A DNA stretch of 64,000 nt from Demequina activiva (GTDB lineage: Bacteria > Actinomycetota > Actinomycetes > Actinomycetales > Demequinaceae). The DNA is taken from positions 1 through 64,000 of the forward strand of contig NZ_BONR01000005.1 of the NCBI RefSeq assembly GCF_016862815.1, in the 5' to 3' direction. The translations under genes were made by a program, and so were the position numbers. Positions 53,114-62,680 of this stretch are shown here, in pieces. Below the pieces are notes generated by a model, which saw only the letters and a program-made list of their open reading frames with translations, was not told the DNA's origin and made no database searches. How positions within the stretch are numbered: position 1 is the first letter of the stretch; every line of letters starts with the position of its first letter.

Positions 53114-56020
53114 TCATCGGGACTCTCCATAGCGAAGCACGTCGCTGAGCCGTTCGCGACGGTGGGCGAGCACCTCGGCGGTGACCGCGATGAACAGCAG
53201 CACGAGCACGCCGGCGGCGACGGCGCCGATGAACACGGGACTCGCCACCAGCGGCGGCGCGGCGAGCCCTCCTGCGAGCACCTCGAGGCCGAGCGCGCCG
53301 CCGAGCAGCAGCAGGATCACCAGCCCCGCGCCGGCGCCGCCCACGACCGCTGCGGCGGTGAGCGGACCGAGCTCCGCGAGCGCGAGCCACCAGCCGTAGC
53401 CGGCTCCCATGCCCTGGGTGCGCAGCATGGCGAGCGCGCGGCCACGCGTGCGCACGCCGTGCAGGACGGTCACCAGCAGCGCGGCGGCGGCCAGCAGGCC
53501 GACGGTCGCGACCGCGATCGTCATGAGTCGTTCGACGCCGCCGATGAGCGCGGAGTCGCGAACGGCGGACAGCCAGCCCTCGCGAGTGGTGACGGCCTGG
53601 TCCGCGATCGTGGGATCGGACTCGACGGCCTCCACGGCTCCGTCACCGCCGACGAACGCGAGATTGGTGGTCCAGGGGGTCTCGTACTCGAACTCCTCGA
53701 GCGCCTCGAGCGGCGCGACCACGAACGGGCCCTCGGCCCAGCCGTCCGGCGTCACGGTGGCGACGCCCACGACCTGGATGGGCACCCAGGTGCGGCCGAT
53801 GTAGATCTCCGAACGGTCCTCAGACACCACGATGTCCGCGATCTCCTGGCTCACCAGGACCGGCACCGGGTCGCCTGGAGAGCGCTCGGCGCTGGTGGCA
53901 TGCAGGTCGCGCAGCTCCTGCGGGTCCTCCAGGCCGGCCTCCGCGACGATGTCGGGGTACGCGGCATCCTGAGCCAGCAGGAAGGCCTCGGCGTACTCCG
54001 AGCCGAGCGCGGTGTTCGTGAACTCCCGCGTGTACTCGCGAGAGACCACCGCGCCCGCTCCTTCGAGCTGATCCACGGACGCCTCGTCGAGCTCGGCGTC
54101 GATGCGCACCTGTCCGCCCACGCGCTCCCACGATGCCTGCTCCTGGCCCGAGCGCACGGTGCCGACGAGCAGGCCGCCCGAGACCGCGACGGCGATCGCC
54201 AGGGTGAGCGCCAGGAGCGGGAGCACGGGGATGCGCTCGCGAGCCTTGGCCAGGGTGATCACGCCAGCGACGCCGCGGGTGCGGCGGGCTCCCCACTGGA
54301 TCAGCGCCATGGGAATCGGGTAGAGGCGCACCACGACCACGACGATCGCCAGCGCCACGAGCACGGGCGCGGCAGCGAGGAAGGGGTCGATGCCGGTGGT
54401 CTGGGTCTGCAGCACACCGCGTGAGCGCAGGGTGACGACCGCGAGGATCCCCAGTACCACGGCGAGGGCCTCGAGCGTGAGCCTTCGCGACGCCCGCGCC
54501 CGCCTCTTGCGCGCGCGGTCCTGCCGGTTCGCGGGCTCGCGGCGCCCTGTCCACGACGCGCGCGCGACGGCGGCGCCGAGAGCGGGAGCCGCGAGCATCG
54601 CGACCAGCGCGACCACGAAGGCGGGTCCGTTGCTCCACGGCACCGCGCCGACGGCGGCGGTCGCCGCTCCGTATCCGGCCGCGACACCCACCACGGCCAC
54701 GATCACGGACTCGATGCCCATGCGCAGTGCCACGGACGGCACCGAGGCGCCGCGTGCGCGCTCGAGCGCGATGTCGCCCTCGCGCCGGCTGAGCAGCAGC
54801 CGGGCCATGAGAGCGATCACCACCGCCGCGACCGCGATCACGCCCGCCACGACCACCGAGGTCTGAGCGAGTGCGGCGCGCGCTCGAGCGGGATACGCGT
54901 CGAGCGCCGGGCCCAGGTCGGAGGAGACCTGCGCGGTGACGGTCGCCTCGTCGCCCAGCACGTCACCCTGCTGGGTGAGCTCCCGCATCTGCGCCGCGAC
55001 CACGCGCGCGTTGTCGAGCGTGAGCGCCTCCGGGGTCACGGCGAGCTCCATCGTGCCGGAGAAGGGCGTGCCGAGCCGCGTGGACAGCTCGTCGAGCGTG
55101 GGCGCCGAGACCAGGACGGTGCCGCGTCGGTACAGCGGGCGGGCAGGGTTGTCGACCACGGCCGGAGCGAATGCGTCAGGGAACCGCTCCCAGACGTCGG
55201 CATCGGGATCGGCGGGCACGACGATGCCGGTCACGCGCAGCGCGACCTGGACGCCCGTCGCGTCCTCGAGCATCAGGACGTCGCCCACGCTGATCTCGAG
55301 GACGTCGGCCACCTGCGGAGTCAGGGCGATCTCGATGATCTCCGGCTCGGTGAACACCGCCTCGCCGTTGTCGCCCAGCGAAGGCGTCACGCCGATGCCC
55401 GCGGTCTCGCTCTCGACTCGTCTTCCCTCGCCGGTCGCCTCCGCCGGCAGTGCGCCGTCCACCAGCTCCACGACGGCCGCGTCGGCGTAGCCGAACGTCA
55501 CCTGGTCGCCGAGCCGACTGTCGCGGTCGATGGCCCGGTCCTCGTCGAGCGCCGCGTCGACCTCCTCGGCCGAGGCGCCCCAGGACAGGCCGATCTCGGG
55601 GGAGGCCACCCAGGTCGACACGCCGTCGACGAGCGCCGCCGTCTCCGCTGGCAGTCGCGCGGGAACCTCCTGTGCGGTGCGCTCCAGCTCTGCGGCCGGC
55701 ATGCCGCGCACGGTGGTGATGTTGTCGCCGCCGGTGTTGCCGACCGGGACCGTGACGTCGATGTCCGCGCCGGCGCCGGCCGCCGCCACCGCATCCTTGG
55801 CGCCGTCGTCGATGGTCATGAGCACCAGCTGCGGGCCTGCGTAGGCGATCAGGGTCGCGATCGCGATCACGACGGCGGAGCCGACCAGCAGCGCGCGGTC
55901 GCGCCACATGCGTCGCCGCACCAGCAGACCCAGCCCGCCCAGCACCGCGCCGCCGCGGCCCGAGCGCGCACCGCGTGGACTGTCGACGTCCATGGTCGAG
56001 GTGTCGATCACGGTGCTCAT
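53114..56020 (-). CDS. FtsX-like ABC permease, large two-module type
   Basis: The 968-residue protein has an N-terminal membrane segment (ALLVGSAVVIAIATLIAYAG), a large extracellular part of about 350 residues, a first FtsX block of three to four segments around 400-560, a second extracellular part, and a terminal FtsX block (LLAAAALLVTVLHGVRTRGRALAMLRTQG). This is the duplicated MacB/FtsX-like permease layout. The start codon ATG 56020 overlaps the stop of the upstream permease (ATGA). With the two ATPases it likely forms an exporter or envelope-stress complex. The cargo is unknown. Confidence 0.87.
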   Translation of the reverse strand: MSTVIDTSTMDVDSPRGARSGRGGAVLGGLGLLVRRRMWRDRALLVGSAVVIAIATLIAYAGPQLVLMTIDDGAKDAVAAAGAGADIDVTVPVGNTGGDNITTVRGMPAAELERTAQEVPARLPAETAALVDGVSTWVASPEIGLSWGASAEEVDAALDEDRAIDRDSRLGDQVTFGYADAAVVELVDGALPAEATGEGRRVESETAGIGVTPSLGDNGEAVFTEPEIIEIALTPQVADVLEISVGDVLMLEDATGVQVALRVTGIVVPADPDADVWERFPDAFAPAVVDNPARPLYRRGTVLVSAPTLDELSTRLGTPFSGTMELAVTPEALTLDNARVVAAQMRELTQQGDVLGDEATVTAQVSSDLGPALDAYPARARAALAQTSVVVAGVIAVAAVVIALMARLLLSRREGDIALERARGASVPSVALRMGIESVIVAVVGVAAGYGAATAAVGAVPWSNGPAFVVALVAMLAAPALGAAVARASWTGRREPANRQDRARKRRARASRRLTLEALAVVLGILAVVTLRSRGVLQTQTTGIDPFLAAAPVLVALAIVVVVVRLYPIPMALIQWGARRTRGVAGVITLAKARERIPVLPLLALTLAIAVAVSGGLLVGTVRSGQEQASWERVGGQVRIDAELDEASVDQLEGAGAVVSREYTREFTNTALGSEYAEAFLLAQDAAYPDIVAEAGLEDPQELRDLHATSAERSPGDPVPVLVSQEIADIVVSEDRSEIYIGRTWVPIQVVGVATVTPDGWAEGPFVVAPLEALEEFEYETPWTTNLAFVGGDGAVEAVESDPTIADQAVTTREGWLSAVRDSALIGGVERLMTIAVATVGLLAAAALLVTVLHGVRTRGRALAMLRTQGMGAGYGWWLALAELGPLTAAAVVGGAGAGLVILLLLGGALGLEVLAGGLAAPPLVASPVFIGAVAAGVLVLLFIAVTAEVLAHRRERLSDVLRYGESR

Positions 56021-59000
56021 TGCTCCCCCGATCGCAGAGTCTGGGCCGGCCGGATGCGGCGGATCATCGCGGCGACGATGATGATCGCGACCATCACCAC
56101 GACCACCGCCTCGACCGCGAGCAGCCCCACGGTGGTCCAGGGGATCTCGACCACGACGGACGGCAGCGGTGGGCGCCCGTCCGCTCCCACGGACACCAGT
56201 GGCGCGACCAGGTAGGCGAGCGCCACTCCCAGCCCCAGGCCGAATGCCAGGCCCAGCACCGTCAGCAGCACGCTCTCGACTGCGACCACCCGCACCAGCT
56301 GGCCCTGTCCCAGGCCCACGGCGCGCAGCTGCGCGAACTCCACGAGTCGCGCCCGCACGGTGACCACCGCGTGCACGGCGAAGCCCACGGCCGCGAGGAC
56401 GATCGCGGCCGCCGTGACCAGCCACAGCGCGGCCTGCGTCGCGACCCTCAGCGGATCCTCCTTGAGGGCCGTCGCCTCGCCCACCTGAGTGGTCACGGAG
56501 GCCTGTGCAGGGAGCGTCCCGACGTAGGCGTCGAGGTCGTCGTCAGCGACGTCGATCCACCATGCGTCCGGGACGGCAGTCGCGGCGCCGGCCTGCACGA
56601 GGGCGACCTGGAGCGCGTCGAGATCGGTGATGACGGCCTCCTGACGGGGCCGCTCGCTGGGAAGCAGAGGCACCACGTCCGCGACGGTGGCCAGGACGGA
56701 GCTGCCCTCGAGGCCGATCCTCACCTGCTCGCCCGGCTCGAGGGACAACCGGGTCGCGAGCGAGCGCGTGAGCACGATCGGCACGCTCTCGGCCACCGGC
56801 TGGGCGGTCTGCGCGAGCGCAGCCGGACGGAAGCGCAGAGCGGTGGCGCTCGTCAGCATCTCGACGCGCAGCTGGTCCCCATCCGGCTCGAGGGAGGTCA
56901 CGCTGACGTTCGACTCGCTCGCGTACCACGGCGCCCCCAGGTCGACCTCGACGGCGGTCGCCGCGAACACCGGGTCCACGCCGTCGACCGGCGTCGCCTG
57001 GTCGAAGGTCAGTGCTGAGATCTCGTCGATGGACAGCCGCAGCGTCAGCGCGCCCTCAGCGGAGATGTCACCCGCGCTCACCGACTCGCCTGCGGTCGAC
57101 AGCCAGACCGACTGCAGGCCGGTGATCGAGAACGGGCGGGCGAGGTGATCGAGGTCCTCGAGCGGCGCGAACGTCGCCTCGACCTGCTGCGGCTCGCCGT
57201 CGACCGCGAGAGTGCCCAGATCGAGCGTGGCGACCGCACCGGTGGCGTCCGTGACGACCGCGCGCAGCGACACCAGGATGTCCGTGAGCGCGGTGGTCGA
57301 CGTCGACGGCGTGACCGTCATCGCGATCCCGTCCGCGGCGTCCGGCAGCTCGATGACGCTGCGGGACTCGGGAACCACGGTCTCGAGGGCGGCCGGAATC
57401 GCCGCGGCGCCGTCCTCGCCGGCGCGGCCCTCGGTGTACACCTCGAGCCCGGTCGCGGTCGAGGCCACCAGCTGGGTGGGCCGCCCCGTGAGCTCCTCGT
57501 CGCCGAACCCCAGGTCCGTCTGCGTCGAGATCACGCTCGAGCGGTTCAGGGCCGGCTCCGCGCTCGCGGCCAGGTCCTCGCCTGACACCTGGGCAGCCTG
57601 CGCCAGAGCCGTGCCAGGGACGTCGGTGACCACGGCATCGGCCGGGTGGTGGTACTGCGCCTGGTCGTCCTGAGACTGGCGCCAGGACGCGAGGTAGGCC
57701 ATCGAGAAGGCCCCGATCGAGATCGCGAGAGTCAGCAGCAGGATCGCGGAGACGGCACGTGCGGAGCGGCGCCCCACCTCCCACGCGGCCAGCGGCATCA
57801 CGGCTCGGCGGCCGCGCGCCGCGAGGGCCTCGAGCGCCTTGGACGCGGCCGGGATCAGCCGGACCGCGACGAGCGCGCCGGCCAGCAGCGCCAGCGCCGG
57901 ACCAGCGGCGAGCAGGGGGTCAAGCCTCGCGACGCCGCCATCAGCGATCACCGGCGACTCGTACGAGCGCAGCTGCCAGTACGCGAGTCCCGCGAGCACG
58001 AGGAGCGCGAGGTCGAGGCCGCCGCGCTGGAAGGCCGCGCCGCGCCGGGGTCGCGCCTGTGCGGACTCCGCCTCGATGAAGCTGGCGCCTCGGCGCAGCA
58101 GCGGCGCCACCATCACCAGGATCAGCACCACGCCGAGCACTCCCGTGACGGCCCAGGTCAGCGGAGGGATGCCGGGATCCTGGTTCATGCCCGCACGTGC
58201 CATCGCGTCGCGCGAGGCCAGCGCGCGGTAGGCGACAGAGGCCAGCAGCGGCGACGCCGCGATCGTGATCGCGGAGACCACGACGGCTTCGATGAGAGCA
58301 AGTCCCAGGAGCTGGCGGCCGGAGGATCCCCGGGCCACCATGAGCGACTGCTCCGCGTGCCGCCGCTCGCTCATGAGCCGAGCGGTCTGCGCGAGCGCCG
58401 CGACCGACAGCACCAGCAGCAGCAGTCCCGTCACGAGCACGCTCGAGCGGGTCACGGCGAGCGAGCCCACGACAGCACCCAGCGTCGCGTCGAGCTGCGA
58501 GGTGACGCGCACGTCGTTGCCGGTGACGCCCACTGCGGAGACCGCCGATCGCTCGAGGGCCTCCGTGCGCTCGACGAGCTCCGAGGCCTGGCCGACGGAG
58601 GTCGAGGAGAAGTCAGGCAGATACTCGAACGTGACCGTGGCCACGCGGTACTGATCGGCGGTGGCCGCGTCGGTCAGCAGCGGACCGTAGCCGTCGGTGA
58701 CGATGCGACCCCCGGAGAACGGCACGGCCGTGGCGGGGTCGTAGCCCGCGCCCTGCAGCCTGTCGAAGCGCCAGAAGTCGGTGCCTGGCTCGAGGGCCAC
58801 GAAGGCGCCGGCGACCGTGAGCGGTGGGTTGTCGTCGATCCCGAACACGCCGGCCAGGGTCAGCGGATCGCCCACCTCGAGGCCCCATGCCTCGAGCAGC
58901 TGGTAGGGCACCAGTGCCTCGCCCGGAGCCGTGGGCTCAGCTCCCTCGGTGATCCTGATCTGCTGGTCGACACCGTCCATCGAGGCGACGTAGGTGAGGG

Positions 59001-59358
59001 TGATGTCGCCCGAGGCGTCGCCGTCCTCGTCATCTCCTGGCAGGGACAGCAGCGCGGACTCCGCATGCGTCGACGTGGAGTACGGCACGGGGCCGAAGTA
59101 CTCGTCGATCGACGTCTGGCTCGCCGCGGCGACGCTGTCGAGGGGGGCATCGGGGGCCACGCGCACCACGACCCGAAGGTCCTCCGCGGGCGCATCGGTC
59201 AGCGCGGCGCGCGCGGCGAACGTCTCGGTGGCAACCGCGAGCAGGTACAGCGTGGCGAGCAGCGTCGACGCGAGCGTGGCGACCAGCAGCACGACGGACA
59301 GGAGAGCCCATTGCACGCGGGACCGGCGCAGGGCCAGTCGGGTTCTCCACGGTCGCAC
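56017..59358 (-). CDS. FtsX-like ABC permease, first gene of the operon
   Basis: The 1113-residue protein (from GTG 59358) has a basic N-terminus (RPWRTRLALRRSRVQW), one membrane segment, an extracellular domain, two FtsX blocks (around 310-520 and the C-terminal 150 residues, with VEFAQLRAVGLGQGQLVRVVAVE), and long beta-rich extracellular regions. GTG 59358 is preferred for AAGGAG nine bases upstream. ATG 59400 gives a Cys-containing 14-residue extension and lacks a ribosome site. It leads the four-gene exporter operon read toward 51174. Confidence 0.85.
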   Translation of the reverse strand: MRPWRTRLALRRSRVQWALLSVVLLVATLASTLLATLYLLAVATETFAARAALTDAPAEDLRVVVRVAPDAPLDSVAAASQTSIDEYFGPVPYSTSTHAESALLSLPGDDEDGDASGDITLTYVASMDGVDQQIRITEGAEPTAPGEALVPYQLLEAWGLEVGDPLTLAGVFGIDDNPPLTVAGAFVALEPGTDFWRFDRLQGAGYDPATAVPFSGGRIVTDGYGPLLTDAATADQYRVATVTFEYLPDFSSTSVGQASELVERTEALERSAVSAVGVTGNDVRVTSQLDATLGAVVGSLAVTRSSVLVTGLLLLVLSVAALAQTARLMSERRHAEQSLMVARGSSGRQLLGLALIEAVVVSAITIAASPLLASVAYRALASRDAMARAGMNQDPGIPPLTWAVTGVLGVVLILVMVAPLLRRGASFIEAESAQARPRRGAAFQRGGLDLALLVLAGLAYWQLRSYESPVIADGGVARLDPLLAAGPALALLAGALVAVRLIPAASKALEALAARGRRAVMPLAAWEVGRRSARAVSAILLLTLAISIGAFSMAYLASWRQSQDDQAQYHHPADAVVTDVPGTALAQAAQVSGEDLAASAEPALNRSSVISTQTDLGFGDEELTGRPTQLVASTATGLEVYTEGRAGEDGAAAIPAALETVVPESRSVIELPDAADGIAMTVTPSTSTTALTDILVSLRAVVTDATGAVATLDLGTLAVDGEPQQVEATFAPLEDLDHLARPFSITGLQSVWLSTAGESVSAGDISAEGALTLRLSIDEISALTFDQATPVDGVDPVFAATAVEVDLGAPWYASESNVSVTSLEPDGDQLRVEMLTSATALRFRPAALAQTAQPVAESVPIVLTRSLATRLSLEPGEQVRIGLEGSSVLATVADVVPLLPSERPRQEAVITDLDALQVALVQAGAATAVPDAWWIDVADDDLDAYVGTLPAQASVTTQVGEATALKEDPLRVATQAALWLVTAAAIVLAAVGFAVHAVVTVRARLVEFAQLRAVGLGQGQLVRVVAVESVLLTVLGLAFGLGLGVALAYLVAPLVSVGADGRPPLPSVVVEIPWTTVGLLAVEAVVVVMVAIIIVAAMIRRIRPAQTLRSGEQ

Positions 59359-59466
59359 GCGCTCGCACTCCTTCGGGTCATCGCTGCAGGGCCGTTCCAT
59401 CCTGTCGTGGTGGACCGGCGGCCCTCGACCACGGCCATTTCCGTAATCGAATCGTGATGAACGGCG

Positions 59467-59838
59467 TCAGGCGGTGGCGGTCGACCACACCGCGAAGCCC
59501 GCGAACGCTGCGAGGACCCCTACGGTCAGGGTGCCACCGAGGTACCACCAGAACGCGCTCGTGCGCCGCTCATGGAGGAGCACCACCGCGTCGACAGCCA
59601 GCGTCGAGAAGGTGGTGAGCCCGCCCGCGAAGCCCGCACCCACGACGAGCCCCACGGATGTGCTCGCTCCTGAGCCGAGCGCCGCCGCCACCGCGCCCAG
59701 CACCGCGCTGCCGATCGCGTTCGACACCACGGTGGTCCACGGGAAGCGGGGCTCGGGATCGAGGTGGGCGATCCCGTAGCGCATGGTCGCGCCGAGCCCG
59801 CAGGCGAGCGCCGCGAGGATCCAGGTCAGCGTCGTCAC
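59467..59838 (-). CDS. crcB: CrcB/Fluc fluoride channel, second copy
   Basis: The 123-residue protein has four membrane segments and the Fluc signatures GATMRYGIAHL, VSNAIGSAVLG and GGLTTFSTLAVD (the Phe-box region). It exports fluoride by passive conduction. Its GTG start overlaps the stop of the upstream crcB copy. Two adjacent unequal copies often form a heterodimer with fixed opposite topologies. Confidence 0.9.
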   Translation of the reverse strand: MTTLTWILAALACGLGATMRYGIAHLDPEPRFPWTTVVSNAIGSAVLGAVAAALGSGASTSVGLVVGAGFAGGLTTFSTLAVDAVVLLHERRTSAFWWYLGGTLTVGVLAAFAGFAVWSTATA

Positions 59839-60248
59839 AGCACGTCCTCGTCGATCACGTCCGACGCGGGGATCGACCGCAGCCCGAGCGTCCGAGCGCC
59901 CAGGCGCCACCCCAGCGCCGCCGCCACCACGGAGGCCGCGGTGACGCCCACCAGAGCCGCGAGCGCGACGGGGACGGACGCATCGGCCGTCCAGTGCAGT
60001 GCCGCGACTGCGGAGAAGGTCGTGAAGCCGCCCAGCACGCCGGTGGTCGCCAATGGCGCCCACCACTGCGGTCCCCGCTCGGCGAGGCGCGCGGCGAGCA
60101 GGCCCAGCGCGAACGAGCCCACGACGTTGATGGCTGCGATGTCCCAGGGGATGCCCGAAGTGCTCGGGACGAGCTCCTCGATCGCCAAGCGGGCACCGCC
60201 GCCCACGGCGGCGCCCAGGAAGACGGCGACGGGCGCGGGAAGCCTCAT
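59835..60248 (-). CDS. crcB: CrcB/Fluc fluoride channel, first copy
   Basis: The 137-residue homologue has GAAVGGGARLAIEEL, INVVGSFALGLLAARL and GGFTTFSAVAAL, with a longer C-terminus (RSIPASDVIDEDVL). ATG 60248 overlaps the stop of the DUF2505 gene (ATGA). I see no fluoride riboswitch in front of the operon (60743-60799). Confidence 0.9.
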   Translation of the reverse strand: MRLPAPVAVFLGAAVGGGARLAIEELVPSTSGIPWDIAAINVVGSFALGLLAARLAERGPQWWAPLATTGVLGGFTTFSAVAALHWTADASVPVALAALVGVTAASVVAAALGWRLGARTLGLRSIPASDVIDEDVL

Positions 60249-60742
60249 GCCTCGCGGGCGAGCCACTCGTCCGCGGCGGCGAGCTCGGCGCGCAGGCCCT
60301 TGAGCACGGACTCACCCACAGCCTTCTCGATCATCGCGCCGAACAGCGGCACCTTGACGGTCACCGAGCCGTCGACCAGGAAGCGCGAGCCCGCGCCCTC
60401 GGGCACGAGCGACAGCGATCCCGCCGCATGCCCCGGCGCGCCCACGATCTCCACCGCGAAGGTGCCGTGGCGGTCCTCGCCCTGCGGGGGCTCCCACACC
60501 TCGGTGTAGCGCACGGTGATCTCGGAGCCCACGAACGAGCGGAACTCTGCGGGGATCGTCGAGGCGGGCATGCCCTGACGGATCGCTACGGTGAAGCCCT
60601 CGTCAGCGGTGCCCTCGACGTCGACCTCGGGGTGGCGTGCGCCCGAGGCTGCCCCGCGTGCGCTCGCGAACTCGCGGTTCGCCAGCATCGCGCAGACGGC
60701 GTCGGGCGCGGCGTCGAACACGTGCTCGTGAGTGATTCTCAT
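60245..60742 (-). CDS. DUF2505 / SRPBCC-fold protein
   Basis: The 165-residue protein fits the DUF2505 pattern, a START-like fold: MRITHEHVFDAAPDAVCAMLANREF at the start, then GSEITVRYTEVWEP and a C-terminal amphipathic helix (LFGAMIEKAVGESVLKGLRAEL). Such proteins bind hydrophobic ligands or lipids, and the family role is unknown. AAGGAG lies four bases before ATG 60742. It is the first gene of the overlapped DUF2505-crcB-crcB unit. Confidence 0.86.
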   Translation of the reverse strand: MRITHEHVFDAAPDAVCAMLANREFASARGAASGARHPEVDVEGTADEGFTVAIRQGMPASTIPAEFRSFVGSEITVRYTEVWEPPQGEDRHGTFAVEIVGAPGHAAGSLSLVPEGAGSRFLVDGSVTVKVPLFGAMIEKAVGESVLKGLRAELAAADEWLAREA

Positions 60743-60799
60743 GGCTCTCCTTGGGGCTCGCCACAGAGTATCGCGCTCATTACTGCCTAGGCTGGACCC

Positions 60800-62248
60800 G
60801 TGGCGACACTGAGAGAGACGGCCGAGCGATACGGCCCACTGACCGATGCCGAGGCCGACTGGCTGGCCCTGCTCACTGCCGACTGGCAGATCATCGCCGA
60901 TCTGTCCTTCGCGGACCTGGTGATGTGGCGGCAGGTGCCGGAGGGGTTCGTCGCGGTCGCGCAGTGCCGACCGTCCACGGGCCCCACCGTGCACCAGGAC
61001 GATGTCGTGGGCACCATGGCTGCCGCGGGACGCATCGCGCACCTCCAGCGGGCGCTCGACGACCAGGAGATCGTCGCGTCGCGCGAGCCCCGGTGGGACG
61101 AGACGTACGCGGTGCGCGAGGACGCTCTGCCGGTGGTCATGGACGGCAAGGCGATCGCTGTCCTCACCCGCGAGGTGTCGCAGGCGGTGTCGCGCTCGTC
61201 CAGCCGGCTCGAGCTCAACTACAAGGGCGCGGCCGACGATCTGCTGCGCATGATCACCCGCGGGGAGTTCCCGGTGCAGACCTCCGTGACGGGCCCGCGC
61301 CGGGGCGCGCCGCGTGTGGGCGACGGCGTGCTGCGGCTGGACGCGGCCGGGCATGTCACCTATGCGAGCCCCAACGCGCTGTCGTGCTTCCACCGCCTGG
61401 GAGTGACCGGGTCGCTGATGAACCGCTCGCTCCCGCGGGTGACCAGCGAGATCGTGCTCGACAAGGGCCACATCGACGAGACCCTCGCGATGGTGGTCAT
61501 GGGGCGCGCCGCATGGCGCACGGATCTCGAGGCGAACAGTGCGTGCCTGTCTCTGAGGGCGATTCCGGTGACGGACCACGGCGAGCGCACCGGAGCGGTG
61601 CTGCTGTGCCGTGACGTGAGCGAGCTGCGGCGTCGCGAGCGCGAGCTCATCACGAAGGATGCGACCATCCGCGAGATCCACCATCGCGTGAAGAACAACC
61701 TTCAGACGGTGGCAGCGCTGCTGCGGCTCCAGTCGCGACGCGTGGAGGCACCTGAGGCGAAGGAGGCTCTCGCGGAGGCGATGCGCCGCGTGTCGACCAT
61801 CGCTCTGGTGCACGAGACGCTGTCGGGCACGCTCGACGAGCTCGTGAACTTCGACGACCTGGCTCAGCGCTCGATGCGGATGGCGGCCGATGTGGCGTCG
61901 CCGGGGGTGCAGGTGAAGATCGTGCGCGAGGGGGACTTCGGCCTGATTCCCGCGCAGTACGCGTCCTCGCTGGCGCTCGTGGTGACCGAGCTGGTCACCA
62001 ATGCCGTCGAGCACGGATTCGAGTCCCGCGAGTTCGGGACGATCACCGTCACCTCGAGCCGTGACGGCGGGCGCCTCGCGGTCGAGATCGCCGATGACGG
62101 CGTGGGTCTGGCAGGGGAGCCGTCAGGCCTGGGCTCGCAGATCGTGCGCACGCTCGTCGAGAACGAGCTCTCCGGATCGATCGCCTGGCACCGCACCGAG
62201 GTGGGGTCGTCGGTCCGGCTCGAGGCCCGCGTCGACGACGAGCGCTGA
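60800..62248 (+). CDS. pdtaS: PdtaS-type sensor histidine kinase
   Basis: The 482-residue cytosolic kinase has an N-terminal GAF-like domain (about 1-150), a PAS domain (about 170-270, LDAAGHVTYASPNALSCFHRLG), the HisKA_2 phosphorylation box IREIHHRVKNNLQTVAALL, and a HATPase domain (VVTELVTNAVEHGF, IADDGVGL, GLGSQIV). This is the PdtaS architecture, a ligand-sensing kinase for the RNA-binding antiterminator PdtaR, whose gene is not in this window. TAGGCT six bases before GTG 60800 suggests a leaderless start. It converges with whiB1, as I recall for mycobacteria. Confidence 0.9.
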   Translation: MATLRETAERYGPLTDAEADWLALLTADWQIIADLSFADLVMWRQVPEGFVAVAQCRPSTGPTVHQDDVVGTMAAAGRIAHLQRALDDQEIVASREPRWDETYAVREDALPVVMDGKAIAVLTREVSQAVSRSSSRLELNYKGAADDLLRMITRGEFPVQTSVTGPRRGAPRVGDGVLRLDAAGHVTYASPNALSCFHRLGVTGSLMNRSLPRVTSEIVLDKGHIDETLAMVVMGRAAWRTDLEANSACLSLRAIPVTDHGERTGAVLLCRDVSELRRRERELITKDATIREIHHRVKNNLQTVAALLRLQSRRVEAPEAKEALAEAMRRVSTIALVHETLSGTLDELVNFDDLAQRSMRMAADVASPGVQVKIVREGDFGLIPAQYASSLALVVTELVTNAVEHGFESREFGTITVTSSRDGGRLAVEIADDGVGLAGEPSGLGSQIVRTLVENELSGSIAWHRTEVGSSVRLEARVDDER

Positions 62249-62255
62249 GCGGGCG

Positions 62256-62510
62256 CTACTTCGCGGCGCGGCGAGCGCGCGCGGCGCGGCGCTTGAGCGA
62301 GCGGCGCTCGTCCTCCGACAGGCCGCCCCAGACACCGGAGTCCTGATTGTGCTCCATGGCCCACTGGAGGCAGGTGTCGCGGACGGGGCAGGTGTTGCAC
62401 ACTGCCTTCGCCTTCTCGATCTGCACGAGCGCGGGTCCGGTGTTGCCCACCGGGAAGAACAGCTCGGGGTCGTCAACATCCAGGCAGGCAGCGTTGTTAC
62501 GCCAGTCCAT
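62256..62510 (-). CDS. whiB1: WhiB1-type iron-sulfur transcription factor
   Basis: The 84-residue protein has the four Fe-S cysteines Cys9, Cys38, Cys41 and Cys47, the GVWGG turn (59-63), and a basic C-terminus (RRSLKRRAARARRAAK) for DNA binding. The size and the MDWRNNAACL start are WhiB1-like. WhiB1 is an essential nitric-oxide-sensitive regulator that binds sigma-A. GGAGG lies four bases before ATG 62510. A CRP-type site and a -35/-10 promoter lie upstream. Confidence 0.94.
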   Translation of the reverse strand: MDWRNNAACLDVDDPELFFPVGNTGPALVQIEKAKAVCNTCPVRDTCLQWAMEHNQDSGVWGGLSEDERRSLKRRAARARRAAK

Positions 62511-62598
62511 GATTCCTCCAGGGGGTATCGGAGGCGCGGCAGGGCCCACGAGGGTGGTGGTGGGGTCGTGCCGCGGCCATCGCGGGGTCACTGTGTCG

Positions 62599-62627
62599 AT
62601 TTTCTCATTGTTAACAACAGATGACAA
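62599..62627 (-). promoter_or_regulatory. whiB1 promoter
   Basis: On the minus strand TTGTCA (62627-62622), a 17-base spacer, and GAAAAT (62604-62599) predict transcription from about 62592 and a leader of about 80 bases before whiB1. Confidence 0.6.
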
Positions 62628-62638
62628 GGGGTTTCTGC

Positions 62639-62654
62639 TGTGCGATGGTTCACA
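62639..62654. promoter_or_regulatory. CRP/GlxR-type operator between whiB1 and divergent gene
   Basis: TGTGCGATGGTTCACA matches the actinobacterial CRP/GlxR pattern TGTGA-N6-TCACA at nine of ten defined bases. It lies about 54 bases upstream of the predicted whiB1 start of transcription. CRP (Rv3676) control of whiB1 is established in Mycobacterium tuberculosis. Confidence 0.65.
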
Positions 62655-62680
62655 GTGCTCAGCCGCTACCGTTGTCGCCT

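Noticed and set aside
53033-59457. Long plus-strand open frames opposite the ABC exporter operon
   Set aside because: Composition is dominated by Arg, Gly, His and Ala with no hydrophobic pattern, as expected of antisense shadows. The minus strand carries FtsX and ABC motifs.
60743-60799. Fluoride riboswitch in front of the crcB unit
   Set aside because: The short upstream region shows none of the conserved GGNGAUG...CUGAU pattern and is only 57 bases to the divergent gene.
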